Part shown: one piece after another, positions 9,177 to 17,352 of the stretch
How positions within the stretch are numbered: the first letter of the stretch is position 1
Layout: every line of letters begins with the position of its first letter
Assembly (NCBI RefSeq): GCF_928368155.1
Contig: NZ_CAKMRU010000002.1
Coordinates: 186,001-250,000, forward strand
Source of the DNA: Anaerococcus ihuae
GTDB taxonomy: Bacteria > Bacillota > Clostridia > Tissierellales > Peptoniphilaceae
DNA length: 64,000 nt
Reading direction: 5' to 3'
Position numbers and translations under genes: made by a program
The notes under the pieces: generated by a model
Database searches by the model: none
What the model saw: only the letters and a program-made list of their open reading frames with translations
Told to the model about the DNA's origin: nothing

Positions 9177-10532
9177 ATGGATACAAAGCAAATTATTGAA
9201 ACCATAAAAATGCTCGACCAAGAACACCTTGATATTAGAACTATAACCATGGGCATATCTCTTCTTGATTGTGCTGATAGCGATTATAAAAAATCTTGCC
9301 AAAAAATTTATGACAAGATGATGAAAGAAACTGAAAATTTTATTAAAACCACAAAACTTGTCCAAGAAATTTATGGGGTCCCTATAATCAATAATAGAAT
9401 TTCTGTAACACCAATTTCTCTTGTTGCAGCAAGCTCAAAAATTGATGATTATACACCTTATGCAGAAGTTTTGGACAAGGTTGCAAAGGAAGTTGGCGTA
9501 GATTTTATAGGAGGATTTTCTGCCCTAGTTCATAAATCTATGACAAAATCTGATAAAATTTTGATAAATTCTATTCCTCATGCTCTTGCTACTACTGATT
9601 ATGTTTGTTCATCTGTAAATGTTGGTTCAACAAGGTCAGGCATAAACCTTGATGCTGTAAAACTTTTGGGTGAAAAAATAAAAGAGTTGGCAAAATTAAC
9701 CAAGGACCAAGACTCACTCGGTTGTGCAAAATTTGTTGCCTTTGCAAATGCAGTTGAAGATAATCCTTTTATGGCAGGATCTTTCCTTGGAGTAGGTGAA
9801 GGCGATACAGTTATAAACGTTGGAGTTTCAGGACCTGGAGTTGTAAAATCTGCCCTTGAAAAAGATAGGGGAAAACCAATCAACGAAGTTTATGAAACAA
9901 TCAAAAAAACAGCCTTCAAAATCACAAGAATGGGTGATTTAATTGGACGTGATGTTGCAAAAAGACTTGGCAAAGAATTTGGAATTTTAGATCTTTCTCT
10001 TGCCCCAACACCTGCAATTGGCGATAGTGTTGGAAGAATTTTGGAAGAAATTGGAGTTGAAAATGTTGGAGGCCACGGAACAACTGCTGCCCTTGCAATG
10101 CTAAATGATGCAGTAAAAAAAGGAGGCCTTATGGCTTCATCATCAGTCGGAGGACTTTCTGGAGCATTTATCCCAGTAAGTGAAGACGAAGGCATGATAA
10201 AAGCGGCAGAAGCTGGACATTTAACTTTTGATAAACTTGAAGCCATGACTTCAGTTTGCTCGGTTGGACTTGATATGATTGCAATTCCTGGCGATACACC
10301 AGAATCAACAATTTCTGCCATGATTTTAGATGAAGCAGCAATTGGAGTTATAAATCAAAAAACAACAGCCGTTAGGGTTATACCAGTTTATGGCAAGAAA
10401 AAAGGAGAATTTGCAGAATTTGGTGGACTTTTGGGCTATGCACCAATTATGGAAATAAATAATTCAAGTGCAGAAAAATTTGTAAACAGGGGAGGAAGAA
10501 TCCCAGCTCCAGTCCATTCATTTAAAAATTAA
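9177..10532 (+). CDS. UPF0210 (DUF711, PFL-like) family protein
   Basis: A conserved protein of unknown biochemical role, 451 residues, the family's normal length. It is glycine- and alanine-rich with blocks such as ..[15 protein letters not shown].. and ..[16 protein letters not shown]... Some members show distant similarity to pyruvate formate-lyase-like folds, but no glycyl radical motif is seen here. I took ATG 9177, directly after the stop of the ACT gene, rather than an in-frame start at 9141 inside it. Translation is probably coupled to the ACT protein. Confidence 0.9.
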   Translation: MDTKQIIETIKMLDQEHLDIRTITMGISLLDCADSDYKKSCQKIYDKMMKETENFIKTTKLVQEIYGVPIINNRISVTPISLVAASSKIDDYTPYAEVLDKVAKEVGVDFIGGFSALVHKSMTKSDKILINSIPHALATTDYVCSSVNVGSTRSGINLDAVKLLGEKIKELAKLTKDQDSLGCAKFVAFANAVEDNPFMAGSFLGVGEGDTVINVGVSGPGVVKSALEKDRGKPINEVYETIKKTAFKITRMGDLIGRDVAKRLGKEFGILDLSLAPTPAIGDSVGRILEEIGVENVGGHGTTAALAMLNDAVKKGGLMASSSVGGLSGAFIPVSEDEGMIKAAEAGHLTFDKLEAMTSVCSVGLDMIAIPGDTPESTISAMILDEAAIGVINQKTTAVRVIPVYGKKKGEFAEFGGLLGYAPIMEINNSSAEKFVNRGGRIPAPVHSFKN

Positions 10533-10604
10533 ACTCTATAAATCTTTCAAAAAAATAAAATTCTAGTAAAATACTAGTATTAATAAAAAGATAAAGGAGA
10601 AAAA

Positions 10605-11327
10605 ATGAAAGTAATAGTTTCAGATTCATACGAAGAATTATCAAAAAAAGCAGCTGACCTTTTTATAAGTATATTACAAGAAAAACCCCAATCAAAATTG
10701 GGACTTGCAACAGGTTCATCACCAATAGGTTTATATAAAAACCTAATCAAGGCTCAAAAAGAAGGAGAAATTTCCTTTCATTGGGCAAAAACAATAAATT
10801 TAGATGAATATGTAGGAATAGATCCAAAAGATGACCAATCATACCAAACATTTATGAACGAAAATTTATTTGACCATGTAAATATCAAAAAAGAAAATAC
10901 CCACCTACCAAAAGCAGACACAAATGACGAAAAATTTGCAGAAGAATACAATAAATTATTAGATGATTTTGGAACAAGAGATCTACAAGTTCTAGGCCTT
11001 GGACCAAACGGACACATAGCCTTCAACGAACCAGGAGAATTTTTAAACAAAAGAACCTCAATAGTAAAACTTGCAGATGCAACAATCGAAGCAAACTCAA
11101 GATTTTTTGAAAAAAAAGAAGACGTTCCAAAATACGCCATATCAATGGGAATGGCAGATGCCTTCAATGCAAAAACATTAATAGTAATTGCAAGTGGTAA
11201 AAATAAAAAAGAAGTAGTAAAAAAATTAATAGAAGGAAAAGAAATCTCCCCAGATTTCCCAGCATCCTTCCTATCACTTCACCCAAATTGCTATCTCTTC
11301 GTAGATAAAGAAGCAATGGGAGAATAA
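10605..11327 (+). CDS. nagB: Glucosamine-6-phosphate deaminase
   Basis: Converts glucosamine 6-phosphate to fructose 6-phosphate plus ammonia, feeding amino sugars (mucin or cell-wall derived) into glycolysis. The 240 residues show the NagB/RpiA fold: ..LATGSSPIGLYKNLI.. near residue 35, ..NLDEYVGI.. near 65 with the catalytic Asp, and ..LGLGPNGHIAFNEPG.. near 130 with the catalytic His. Start has AAAGGAG. Single gene with a strong terminator behind. No nagA is nearby. Confidence 0.96.
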   Translation: MKVIVSDSYEELSKKAADLFISILQEKPQSKLGLATGSSPIGLYKNLIKAQKEGEISFHWAKTINLDEYVGIDPKDDQSYQTFMNENLFDHVNIKKENTHLPKADTNDEKFAEEYNKLLDDFGTRDLQVLGLGPNGHIAFNEPGEFLNKRTSIVKLADATIEANSRFFEKKEDVPKYAISMGMADAFNAKTLIVIASGKNKKEVVKKLIEGKEISPDFPASFLSLHPNCYLFVDKEAMGE

Positions 11328-11328
11328 A

Positions 11329-11369
11329 AAAATGCTCTTGTAGGAAATATTTTCTACAAGAGCATTTTT
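11329..11369. terminator. Strong bidirectional terminator
   Basis: 14-bp stem AAATGCTCTTGTAG / CTACAAGAGCATTT between convergent nagB and the ComK-like gene, with an A tract and a T tract on its two sides. Confidence 0.9.
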
Positions 11370-11403
11370 AATTCAATTTCCAAAAGGATTCAATTAAAAG
11401 AAA

Positions 11404-11880
11404 TCACAGAGCAATTTCATCAAAAAAGTCCACAGACTTTCTCATTTTAGACAAATCTCTGGCAAATTTCATATACATAATCTTACTAGCATTGTTAAAA
11501 TTGTTTTTAAGTGCCCTATCCCTGTTAAGACTTGAAAGAGTCATCCCATTTTTGAGGATAATTGTAGAATTTTCAATATTTTTCACATAATAACAATTTA
11601 CAAAACCACGCCTTAAATCGTCAATTTCAGTTTGGTTGATTTTAAAAGGAAAAAACACATTAAAAGCATCAATACAATAAGGCAAATTTCTAGAAACTTT
11701 GAGAATTTCTCTCATATTTTTGTGCATGAGCTTAATAGAAATTGACCTTTTACCAGCCATATGTTTCAAAAAAACAGTGCAAGTTCTCCTATCAACGTAA
11801 ACTTTCGAATTTGTATAAATTTCACATCCTATACCAAAACCTTTGATTTCAGTAGGAAGAATTGCTACAATCCTGTCCAT
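11404..11880 (-). CDS. ComK-like transcription factor
   Basis: 158 residues that align along their length with Bacillus ComK, the master activator of competence genes that binds K-boxes as a dimer of dimers. Shared landmarks are ..VAILPTEIKGFG.. at the N-terminus (ComK: IAVLPEEIDG), ..VDRRTCTVFLKHMAGKR.. (ComK: VDRSCRFFGSSYAGRK), a central FPF and ..GFVNCYYVKNI.... It lacks the C-terminal tail of Bacillus ComK that takes part in MecA/ClpCP degradation. The start follows GGAGGA. It lies 79 bp downstream of a sigma-factor-like gene and has its own candidate promoter. Competence control is inference. Confidence 0.8.
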   Translation of the reverse strand: MDRIVAILPTEIKGFGIGCEIYTNSKVYVDRRTCTVFLKHMAGKRSISIKLMHKNMREILKVSRNLPYCIDAFNVFFPFKINQTEIDDLRRGFVNCYYVKNIENSTIILKNGMTLSSLNRDRALKNNFNNASKIMYMKFARDLSKMRKSVDFFDEIAL

Positions 11881-11923
11881 AAATCCTCCTTTCCTTAAAG
11901 AAGAAAGACTTCTCTAGACATTA

Positions 11924-11952
11924 AGTGTATAATAAAATAGAAAATAAGTCAA
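11924..11952 (-). promoter_or_regulatory. Candidate promoter for the comK-like gene
   Basis: On the minus strand TTGACT (11952-11947), a 17-bp spacer and TACACT (11929-11924), lying between the sigma-like gene and the ComK-like gene. Confidence 0.5.
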
Positions 11953-11959
11953 TAAAAGA

Positions 11960-12481
11960 CTAAATCAAATCATTATTTTCAAAATATTTTCTAAGTTTTT
12001 TAACAATATTGTAATGATAATTAGTAATAGACTTTGTAGAAAGATTTAAAAGTCTGGCAATTTCCTTGTGAGGCAAATTTTTGTCATATTTTAAATACAA
12101 AATTTCCCTTTCCTGTTTTTTTAAAGTTTTTATAGCCTTAAAAAGTTCTTCAATTTCAATACTTTTAACAAAATCATTATCAAAAGAACTATCATCTTCG
12201 ATTTTTTCAATAATTTCAACACCCTTCATATCCCTATCATTCAAAGAATCTACCCTTTCCTTTTTGCATTCATTCAAAAAATAAAAATAAAGCCTATACT
12301 TCAAATATCCACCAAAAGATCCCTTTTCAGAATCAAAATCCAAAACAATATCAAAAACCATATCCCTTGCCATAATATAAGCCTCATTTTTATCAAAAAT
12401 CGGAAACCTATTAGCCATAGAAATCAAAAGAGGTTGGTATTTTTCAATAATCGCATTCAAATTTTCTATACATATCTTCAT
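11960..12481 (-). CDS. Sigma-70-family alternative sigma factor-like protein
   Basis: 173 residues with an N-terminal segment like sigma region 2 (about 10-80, ..FDSEKGSFGGYLKYRLYFYF..) and a C-terminal region 4 helix-turn-helix (about 110-165, ..LKKQEREILYLKYDKNLPHKEIARLL..). It would direct RNA polymerase to a small set of promoters. Location upstream of a ComK-like gene recalls the SigH/ComX-type sigma factors that open competence in other Bacillota, but the exact subfamily cannot be named. No anti-sigma gene is visible nearby. Confidence 0.78.
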   Translation of the reverse strand: MKICIENLNAIIEKYQPLLISMANRFPIFDKNEAYIMARDMVFDIVLDFDSEKGSFGGYLKYRLYFYFLNECKKERVDSLNDRDMKGVEIIEKIEDDSSFDNDFVKSIEIEELFKAIKTLKKQEREILYLKYDKNLPHKEIARLLNLSTKSITNYHYNIVKKLRKYFENNDLI

Positions 12482-12687
12482 AAAATTTTCCTAACTGCGA
12501 TCGCTTAAATTTGTCGACACCATAATTCTAGTAAAAATTTTAAAAAAAGTTTAATCAGATAAAAGCCAATAAAAAGGAAAAAATAAGGCTAAAAGGGTTT
12601 TGGCAAGGTGGAAAATAAAATAAATGAGATTTAAGGTGAAAACTTGATATTAAAAGTCACATAGAAAAAAGAAAGTAAAATTTACAA
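12482..12687. other. Gene-free AT-rich DNA upstream of the sigma-like gene
   Basis: I see no gene here. Together with 12716-12862 and 12891-12956 it makes up a gap of about 475 bp that holds two hairpin repeats in opposite orientation, and presumably the promoter of the sigma/ComK pair, which I could not place with confidence. Confidence 0.5.
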
Positions 12688-12715
12688 GAGATCTCTCGGC
12701 TAAGCTCGAGATGGG
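12688..12715 (-). repeat. GAGATCTC hairpin repeat, copy 1 (reverse)
   Basis: First copy of an interspersed intergenic family. One end reads CCCATCTCGA and the other GAGATCTC; ATCTC pairs with GAGAT and the CGA/TCG bases extend the stem. The loop is short and variable here. I call forward the orientation that starts CCCATCTCGA on the + strand; this copy is reverse. Confidence 0.85.
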
Positions 12716-12862
12716 TAGCTGACTTATGTATTAAAAAGCTCCAAACAGATTTAATATTCTATTTATTAATTTTAAAGTTAGCAAATATGAAAATAAAAAA
12801 TAAAAAAAATAAGCAGATTAAATAATTATAAGCTTTAGTAAAAAAATCAAGCATATCACAAA

Positions 12863-12890
12863 CCCATCTCGAGCGTAGTCGAGAGATCTC
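12863..12890 (+). repeat. GAGATCTC hairpin repeat, copy 2 (forward)
   Basis: Minimal 28-bp copy, inverted with respect to copy 1 and 147 bp away, so the pair could also fold into one large cruciform. Preceded by the CTTTAG flank seen at many other copies. Confidence 0.85.
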
Positions 12891-12956
12891 ATAGAAAAAT
12901 TAAGTTAAAAAGAAAAATCTAAACGAAGCTATTAAAAATATTAAAAAATCACACAA

Positions 12957-12981
12957 AAAAACCGGGGATTTCCCCGGTTTT
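12957..12981. terminator. Terminator after the DUF2922 gene
   Basis: AAAACCGGGGA / TCCCCGGTTTT perfect stem, the GC-richest hairpin of the area, just downstream of the leftward small-gene pair. Confidence 0.9.
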
Positions 12982-12984
12982 CCT

Positions 12985-13206
12985 TTATCCTATATTAAAA
13001 TCTTCTCTTGATACACTTTCCATATAGGCCTTGTTTATTGTGCTTACTTTTCCTTCTTTTGTTTGGAGAACTTTTGAATTTATCATTTCCTCCATTTGTG
13101 CTTTTACTACTTGATCGTTTAAATCTGCCTTTGGATGGTCGATACTTACCATCTTTGTTTTTCCTTTTGCATCTTTAAATGATAATTTTAGGGTTTTAAT
13201 TTGCAT
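12985..13206 (-). CDS. DUF2922-family small protein
   Basis: 73 residues, recognisable by ..LKLSFKDAKGKTKMVSIDHPKADL.. followed by a helix, the pattern of DUF2922, a short beta-rich cytoplasmic family of unknown role. It follows the DUF1659 gene by 15 bp on the same strand and ends at a strong terminator, so the two form an operon. In other Bacillota these pairs are often near YvrJ or small sigma factors. A sigma-like gene is indeed about 500 bp downstream, but no YvrJ was found. Confidence 0.85.
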   Translation of the reverse strand: MQIKTLKLSFKDAKGKTKMVSIDHPKADLNDQVVKAQMEEMINSKVLQTKEGKVSTINKAYMESVSREDFNIG

Positions 13207-13221
13207 ATTTTCTCCTTTCTA

Positions 13222-13407
13222 TTAATTAATTTTCTCTTCTGTTATTTTTTCAAAACTGTATGATTCAACTTCGCTTAGGGCAATGTATGCACTGGCAAAG
13301 TTTTTTAGCTCTTCGTTTGTAAGAGCCTTGTCAAGGTTTGAAAAAGTTCTAGATAATTTTTTTACCTCTTGTCCATTGTTTACTTCAAATTTAATTTTTA
13401 GTTTCAT
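13222..13407 (-). CDS. DUF1659-family small protein
   Basis: 61 residues, first gene of the two-gene operon with DUF2922. The pattern of a short beta hairpin, ..KLSRTFSNLDKALTNEELKNFASAY.. and a final ..YSFEKITEE.. fits DUF1659. Function unknown. The start has AAGGAGCGAT upstream on the minus strand. A TTTTTATAAAAACG-rich region upstream probably holds its promoter, which I could not define. Confidence 0.82.
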   Translation of the reverse strand: MKLKIKFEVNNGQEVKKLSRTFSNLDKALTNEELKNFASAYIALSEVESYSFEKITEEKIN

Positions 13408-13558
13408 ATTATCGCTCCTTTCATATATAGATAAGGAAAATCCAGAAAATGTCCATAAAATTTTTATAATTTTTTCGTTTTTATAAAAAATCCTTTATTT
13501 ATAAGTATTTTTGGTGTAAGATTAATTCTAGTAAGAAATATTAAATTATGGTGATAAA

Positions 13559-13596
13559 ATGAAAAATAAAAGAAAAAATCAAAAAAATCTAATATT
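13559..13596 (+). other. Displaced start region of sortase 1 with A-runs
   Basis: ATG 13559 with GGTGAT upstream opens a lysine-rich frame (MKNKRK..) that matches the expected cytoplasmic tail but runs one base out of register with the sortase. Runs of six and seven A lie at 13573-13578 and 13581-13587. Confidence 0.7.
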
Positions 13597-14466
13597 TTGT
13601 GGAAACTTATATTTTTGGTTGGAATTATCGTTCTTTTGTACCCAATAATATCAAGATTTTACTACAGAATTGATTCAAATAACCAAGTTGAAGTCTTCAA
13701 CCAAGGTAAATCAAAACTTGATAAGGAAGAAATCCAAAGAAGAATGGGCCTTGCCAAAGCTTACAACGATTCTTTGTCAGGCGGACCTACAAATGATCCT
13801 TTTACTGAAAAAAGATATAAGGAAGGTAGGAAAGAATATGCGAGGATGCTTGAAGTTGAGGAAATGATTGGTCATATAGAAATTCCAAAAATAAACCAAG
13901 ATTTGCCAATTTATGCAGGAACAAGCGAAGACGTTTTGCAAAAAGGCGTGGGCCATTTGGAAGGAACATCTCTTCCAATCGGTGGAAACAATACCCACAC
14001 AGTTTTAACAGCCCACAGGGGTCTTCCAGAAAAAACCTTATTTACAAATTTGAACGAACTTGAAGTCGGAGATAAATTTTATATTCATAATATTGAAAAG
14101 ACTTTGGCATATCAAGTTGATCAAATAAAAGTTATAGAACCAAGCAATTTTGAAGATTTGATGATTGCACCAGGTCACGACTATGCAACCCTTTTGACTT
14201 GCACACCTTTTATGATAAATTCTCACAGACTTTTAGTAAGAGGTCACAGGGTAGAATATGTAGAAAGTGTAGATGAAGAATTGATTAAAGAAAATAAAAC
14301 AAATTGGATATTTAGAATATTATTCTTCCTAGCCTTGATTATAATTCTTATCCTTCTTTGGAGAATTAGAAAATTGAGGAAAGAAAACAAAAAAACATCA
14401 AGTAAAATTGATCAAATAAAAGAAAAACTAGATAAATTAGGTGAAAATAATGATAAAGAAGACTAA
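13597..14466 (+). CDS. Class C pilus sortase 1, N-terminus out of frame
   Basis: Sortase C enzymes cut pilins at LPXTG-like motifs and join them to a lysine of the next pilin outside the membrane. The protein has an N-terminal membrane helix, a DPF lid motif near residue 67 that plugs the active site, catalytic H140, C202 (..LLTCTP..) and R211 (..SHRLLVRG..), and a C-terminal membrane helix (numbering from TTG 13597). The only ATG with a ribosome site (GGTGA before 13559) is one frame off. Adding one A to the A-runs at 13573-13587 would give a natural basic N-terminus. As sequenced, translation needs TTG 13597 without a good ribosome site, or slippage. Confidence 0.9.
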   Translation: MWKLIFLVGIIVLLYPIISRFYYRIDSNNQVEVFNQGKSKLDKEEIQRRMGLAKAYNDSLSGGPTNDPFTEKRYKEGRKEYARMLEVEEMIGHIEIPKINQDLPIYAGTSEDVLQKGVGHLEGTSLPIGGNNTHTVLTAHRGLPEKTLFTNLNELEVGDKFYIHNIEKTLAYQVDQIKVIEPSNFEDLMIAPGHDYATLLTCTPFMINSHRLLVRGHRVEYVESVDEELIKENKTNWIFRILFFLALIIILILLWRIRKLRKENKKTSSKIDQIKEKLDKLGENNDKED

Positions 14467-15331
14467 TCTAAAGAAAAATCTTCCTTTTATCCTAATATTT
14501 TTAGTGGGATTTTTGATTTTTTCCTATCCTTTTATAAGCCAAAAATTTTACGAAATTAAGGCTAATGATGAAATAGTAGTTTTTAATAAAGAAAAAGAAA
14601 AAATTGATAAAAAAGAATTAGAAAGAAGGATGGAGCTTGCAAGAATTTATAATCAGACTCTTGACCCATCAAAACTTGTAGATCCATATGATAAAAAAGT
14701 AAAAGATGCCAGGGCAGAATATGCAAAAATGCTAGAAGTTCACGAAATGTTGGGTCATGTAGAAATTCCAAAAATTGCGGTCGATCTTCCGATTTATGCA
14801 GGAACAAGTGATGATGTTTTGGAAAAAGGAGCGGGCCATTTGGAAGGAACTTCCCTTCCAATTGGGGGCGAGTCAACCCATACGGTTATAACCGCCCACA
14901 GGGGACTTCCAAATGCTCTTTTGTTTAGAAACCTAAATCAAATGGTTGAAGGCGATATATTTTATATTCACAATATTAAAGAAACTTTGGCATATAAGGT
15001 AGATAAAATTCAGGTTGTAGAACCATCAAATTTTGAGCCGGTTTTGGTTGTAGAAAAAAAAGACTACGCAACCCTTTTGACCTGTACACCATATATGATA
15101 AATTCCCACAGACTTTTGGTAAGAGGATACAGGATTCCTTATACCCAAGCCATAGACGATGGAACAGCAAATACACCAAGACTAAAACCAAACTTTTTCC
15201 AATTGTTTTTAGTTCTATTGCCAATACTTTTATTTACAATAATGGTATATATAAGAGAAAAAAGAAATTCAAAAATAATGAAAATGGAGGTATTAAAAAT
15301 TGAAAAGCAAATCCAAGAAAAAGAAATTTAA
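14450..15331 (+). CDS. Class C pilus sortase 2
   Basis: Paralogue of the first sortase, with near-identical blocks (..VEIPKIAVDLPIYAGTSDDVLEKGAGHLEGTS..). Membrane helix near 12-30, DPY lid motif near residue 78, catalytic H150, C212 and R221, C-terminal membrane helix followed by a basic cytoplasmic tail. I took ATG 14450, which overlaps the end of sortase 1 and has AGGTG in front, over an in-frame GTG at 14441. It is translationally coupled to its neighbours. Which pilin it joins cannot be read from sequence. Confidence 0.93.
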   Translation: MIKKTNLKKNLPFILIFLVGFLIFSYPFISQKFYEIKANDEIVVFNKEKEKIDKKELERRMELARIYNQTLDPSKLVDPYDKKVKDARAEYAKMLEVHEMLGHVEIPKIAVDLPIYAGTSDDVLEKGAGHLEGTSLPIGGESTHTVITAHRGLPNALLFRNLNQMVEGDIFYIHNIKETLAYKVDKIQVVEPSNFEPVLVVEKKDYATLLTCTPYMINSHRLLVRGYRIPYTQAIDDGTANTPRLKPNFFQLFLVLLPILLFTIMVYIREKRNSKIMKMEVLKIEKQIQEKEI

Positions 15332-16136
15332 AATTTTAGGCTTCATTTTGATACTTTTTGGACTAATAACCTTAGCCTTTCCATTTTCAAAAAGAATTTA
15401 CTCAAATATAGAAAATAAATACAAGATTCAAAGAGTTATAGAAGCCCAAAAAAAAGACGAAAAATTTGATCAAGTCGAAGAAAAAGCCAAAGAATATAAC
15501 GAGTTAGTAAAAAAATCCGACATATCTATGGTAGATCCCTTTACAAGCAAAAATTTGGGTTCAGTAAATATACTAGAAAATCAAGACGATATATTTGCCT
15601 ACTTGGTCATACCAAAAATAAACGTAAACTTACCAATATTTTTAGATGCAAGCTATGATCACATGCTAAAAGGAGTAGGACAAGTTTCAGGAACATCAAT
15701 CCCCGTAGGAGGAAAATCAACTAGAAGTGTCTTGGCAGGACACAGAGGTTGGTGGACAGATATATTTTTACTCTACGCAAATGATTTGGTAGAAGGAGAT
15801 AGGTTTTATATAAAAAGAGGAGAAAAAACCCTAACATATGAAGTTTTTTCAAAAGAAACAATAAGTCCATATGATTGGGAAAAATTAAGAGTAGTAGAAG
15901 GAGAAGATATAGTAACAATCTTAACCTGTACCCCATACCCAGCCTTCACCCACAGACTTTTGATAAATGCAAAAAGAGTAGAAGAAAAAGAAGAAGTCGC
16001 AACAAATAAAATCGAAACTACAGAAATAAGCAAAAACGTAAAAATCACAAACTATCTTTATATAGGATTTTTAATAATAGACTTTATTTTGATTATCTTT
16101 GTTATAGTAAAACTAATAAAAACAATAATAAAATAA
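15300..16136 (+). CDS. Class C pilus sortase 3
   Basis: The most divergent of the three sortases. It has an N-terminal basic tail and membrane helix, DPF lid motif near residue 80, catalytic H148 (..LAGHRGWW..), C210 (..ILTCTP..) and R219, and a final membrane helix. It starts at TTG 15300, chosen because GGAGG lies at the right distance and no in-frame ATG fits. It overlaps sortase 2 by 32 bases and ends at a hairpin terminator. The GHRGWW block differs from the AHRGLP of sortases 1 and 2, so its substrate may differ. Confidence 0.92.
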   Translation: MKSKSKKKKFKILGFILILFGLITLAFPFSKRIYSNIENKYKIQRVIEAQKKDEKFDQVEEKAKEYNELVKKSDISMVDPFTSKNLGSVNILENQDDIFAYLVIPKINVNLPIFLDASYDHMLKGVGQVSGTSIPVGGKSTRSVLAGHRGWWTDIFLLYANDLVEGDRFYIKRGEKTLTYEVFSKETISPYDWEKLRVVEGEDIVTILTCTPYPAFTHRLLINAKRVEEKEEVATNKIETTEISKNVKITNYLYIGFLIIDFILIIFVIVKLIKTIIK

Positions 16137-16165
16137 GTGGAAATTATTTAAAAATACAAAAATAG

Positions 16166-16196
16166 CCTAGCTTAAATAAAGCTAGGTTTATTTTGT
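16166..16196 (+). terminator. Terminator after the sortase operon
   Basis: CCTAGCTT / AAGCTAGG hairpin with a T-rich tail. It separates the sortases from the pilin genes as a transcription unit. Confidence 0.75.
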
Positions 16197-16286
16197 TTAA
16201 ATATTAGTATTTTATATATTAGAAATCAACCCTCCTTATCAAAATAGAATTTTTAAACTTTAGAAATTAAACACCTACACTCACAA

Positions 16287-16450
16287 CCCATCTCGACTAG
16301 ATAAATATGCCTTGATTTGGCATATTTATCCCTAAAACTAGTGCGAGAGCACGGAGGAATTTGCGTAGCAAATGAGTTTTCATAAGCACGAAGAAGTTTG
16401 CGTAGCAAATATGTTTTAGTGTGAGCTAAGCGACTGCATGGAGAGATCTC
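16287..16450 (+). repeat. GAGATCTC hairpin repeat, copy 3 (forward, long form)
   Basis: A 164-bp copy. Between the two conserved ends it holds a 31-bp hairpin with loop TTGATTT (16300-16330), a GTGC-GAGA-GCAC hairpin (16341-16352) and two hairpins of the form TTTGC-GTA-GCAAA (from 16359 and 16397). It is the first of five copies filling the 1.4-kb gap between sortase 3 and the giant adhesin. Confidence 0.88.
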
Positions 16451-16528
16451 ATTGAAAAATTTGAGGAAAATAAAACAAAACGTAGAAATCACAATGAAAA
16501 GAAAAAACAAACATCCAAATAAAATCAG

Positions 16529-16554
16529 GAGATCTCTCGACAATCTCGAGATGG
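16529..16554 (-). repeat. GAGATCTC hairpin repeat, copy 4 (reverse)
   Basis: Minimal copy without insert, inverted relative to copies 3 and 5. Confidence 0.85.
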
Positions 16555-16640
16555 TATTAACTTCGCTTATTTAATTGTAAATATAACTTATAAAAAAATT
16601 ATTAATAAAAACTTTATCAACTAAAATAAAGACACCCTAA

Positions 16641-16834
16641 CCCATCCCGACCAGATAAATATGCCTTGATTTGGCATATTTATCCCTAAAACTAGTGCAG
16701 ATTTATAACCGTTGATTTCGGTTATAAATCCTGAAAGCTAGTGCGAGAGCACGGAGGAATTTGCGTAGCAAATGAGTTTTCATAAGCACGGAAGAATTTA
16801 CGTAGTAAATGAGTTTTAGTAGTGGAGGGATCTC
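16641..16834 (+). repeat. GAGATCTC hairpin repeat, copy 5 (forward, longest form)
   Basis: 194 bp. It carries two tandem TTGATTT-loop hairpins with different stems (16654-16684 and 16700-16730), the GAGA-loop hairpin (16741-16752), one TTTGC/GCAAA hairpin and one TTTAC/GTAAA hairpin (16796-16810). Its outer stem has changed on both sides, ATCCC (16644-16648) pairing with GGGAT (16827-16831), where other copies have ATCTC and GAGAT. Confidence 0.88.
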
Positions 16835-16925
16835 CTTGGATTAGTAAGTAAAAAGAAAAAGTTTGGAATAAAAAAAAGCAGTATAAAACAAGGGAAGAAT
16901 AAACTACTATACAAATTTAATAAAA

Positions 16926-16960
16926 GAGATCTCTCGATTCGCCTTGCTCACTCGAGATGG
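16926..16960 (-). repeat. GAGATCTC hairpin repeat, copy 6 (reverse)
   Basis: Short copy with a slightly longer loop, preceded by the AAATTTAATAAAA flank shared with copies at 51125 and 60564. Confidence 0.85.
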
Positions 16961-17069
16961 TATTGCTTTGTTTTCATATCTTGAAAATATTTTTTCTTTT
17001 AGAAAGTAAAAATTTAATAATAAAAACCTATAAAAACAAAACTTTAGCAATAAAAAAAGTCAACCATTA

Positions 17070-17179
17070 CCCATCTCGACCTGATAAATATGCCTTGATT
17101 TGGCATATTTATCCCTAAAACTAGTGCGAGAGCATGGAAGAATTTTCAAAGCAAATAGATTTTAGTGTGGATAGATCTC
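17070..17179 (+). repeat. GAGATCTC hairpin repeat, copy 7 (forward, medium form)
   Basis: 110 bp with one TTGATTT-loop hairpin (17083-17113), a GTGC-GAGA-GCAT hairpin (17124-17135) and a decayed third hairpin. The right end, GATAGATCTC, is degenerate. Confidence 0.85.
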
Positions 17180-17317
17180 TTACTATACTAAGAAAATATA
17201 AAATTCAATTTAAATTATCCTAATAAAAATTCAAAAAAAATTAAAAATTTGCAATATATTGAGATTATAAGAAATTTTAAATATATCTTAAAAACTTAAA
17301 AATATGTAAAAATTTTG

Positions 17318-17346
17318 TTGACGAAAAAATTTTTAGGTTATATAAT
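17318..17346 (+). promoter_or_regulatory. Promoter of the pilin operon
   Basis: TTGACG (17318-17323), 17-bp spacer, TATAAT (17341-17346). Transcription would start near 17353, giving a leader of about 228 nt before the giant adhesin. Confidence 0.8.
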
Positions 17347-17352
17347 TAAATA

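Noticed and set aside
12688-12890. Insertion sequence between the hairpin repeats
   Set aside because: No transposase or open frame lies between the inverted copies, and I see no clear target-site duplication.
12982-13560. YvrJ-type small gene next to the DUF2922/DUF1659 pair
   Set aside because: No short frame with the expected single hydrophobic helix was found on either strand.
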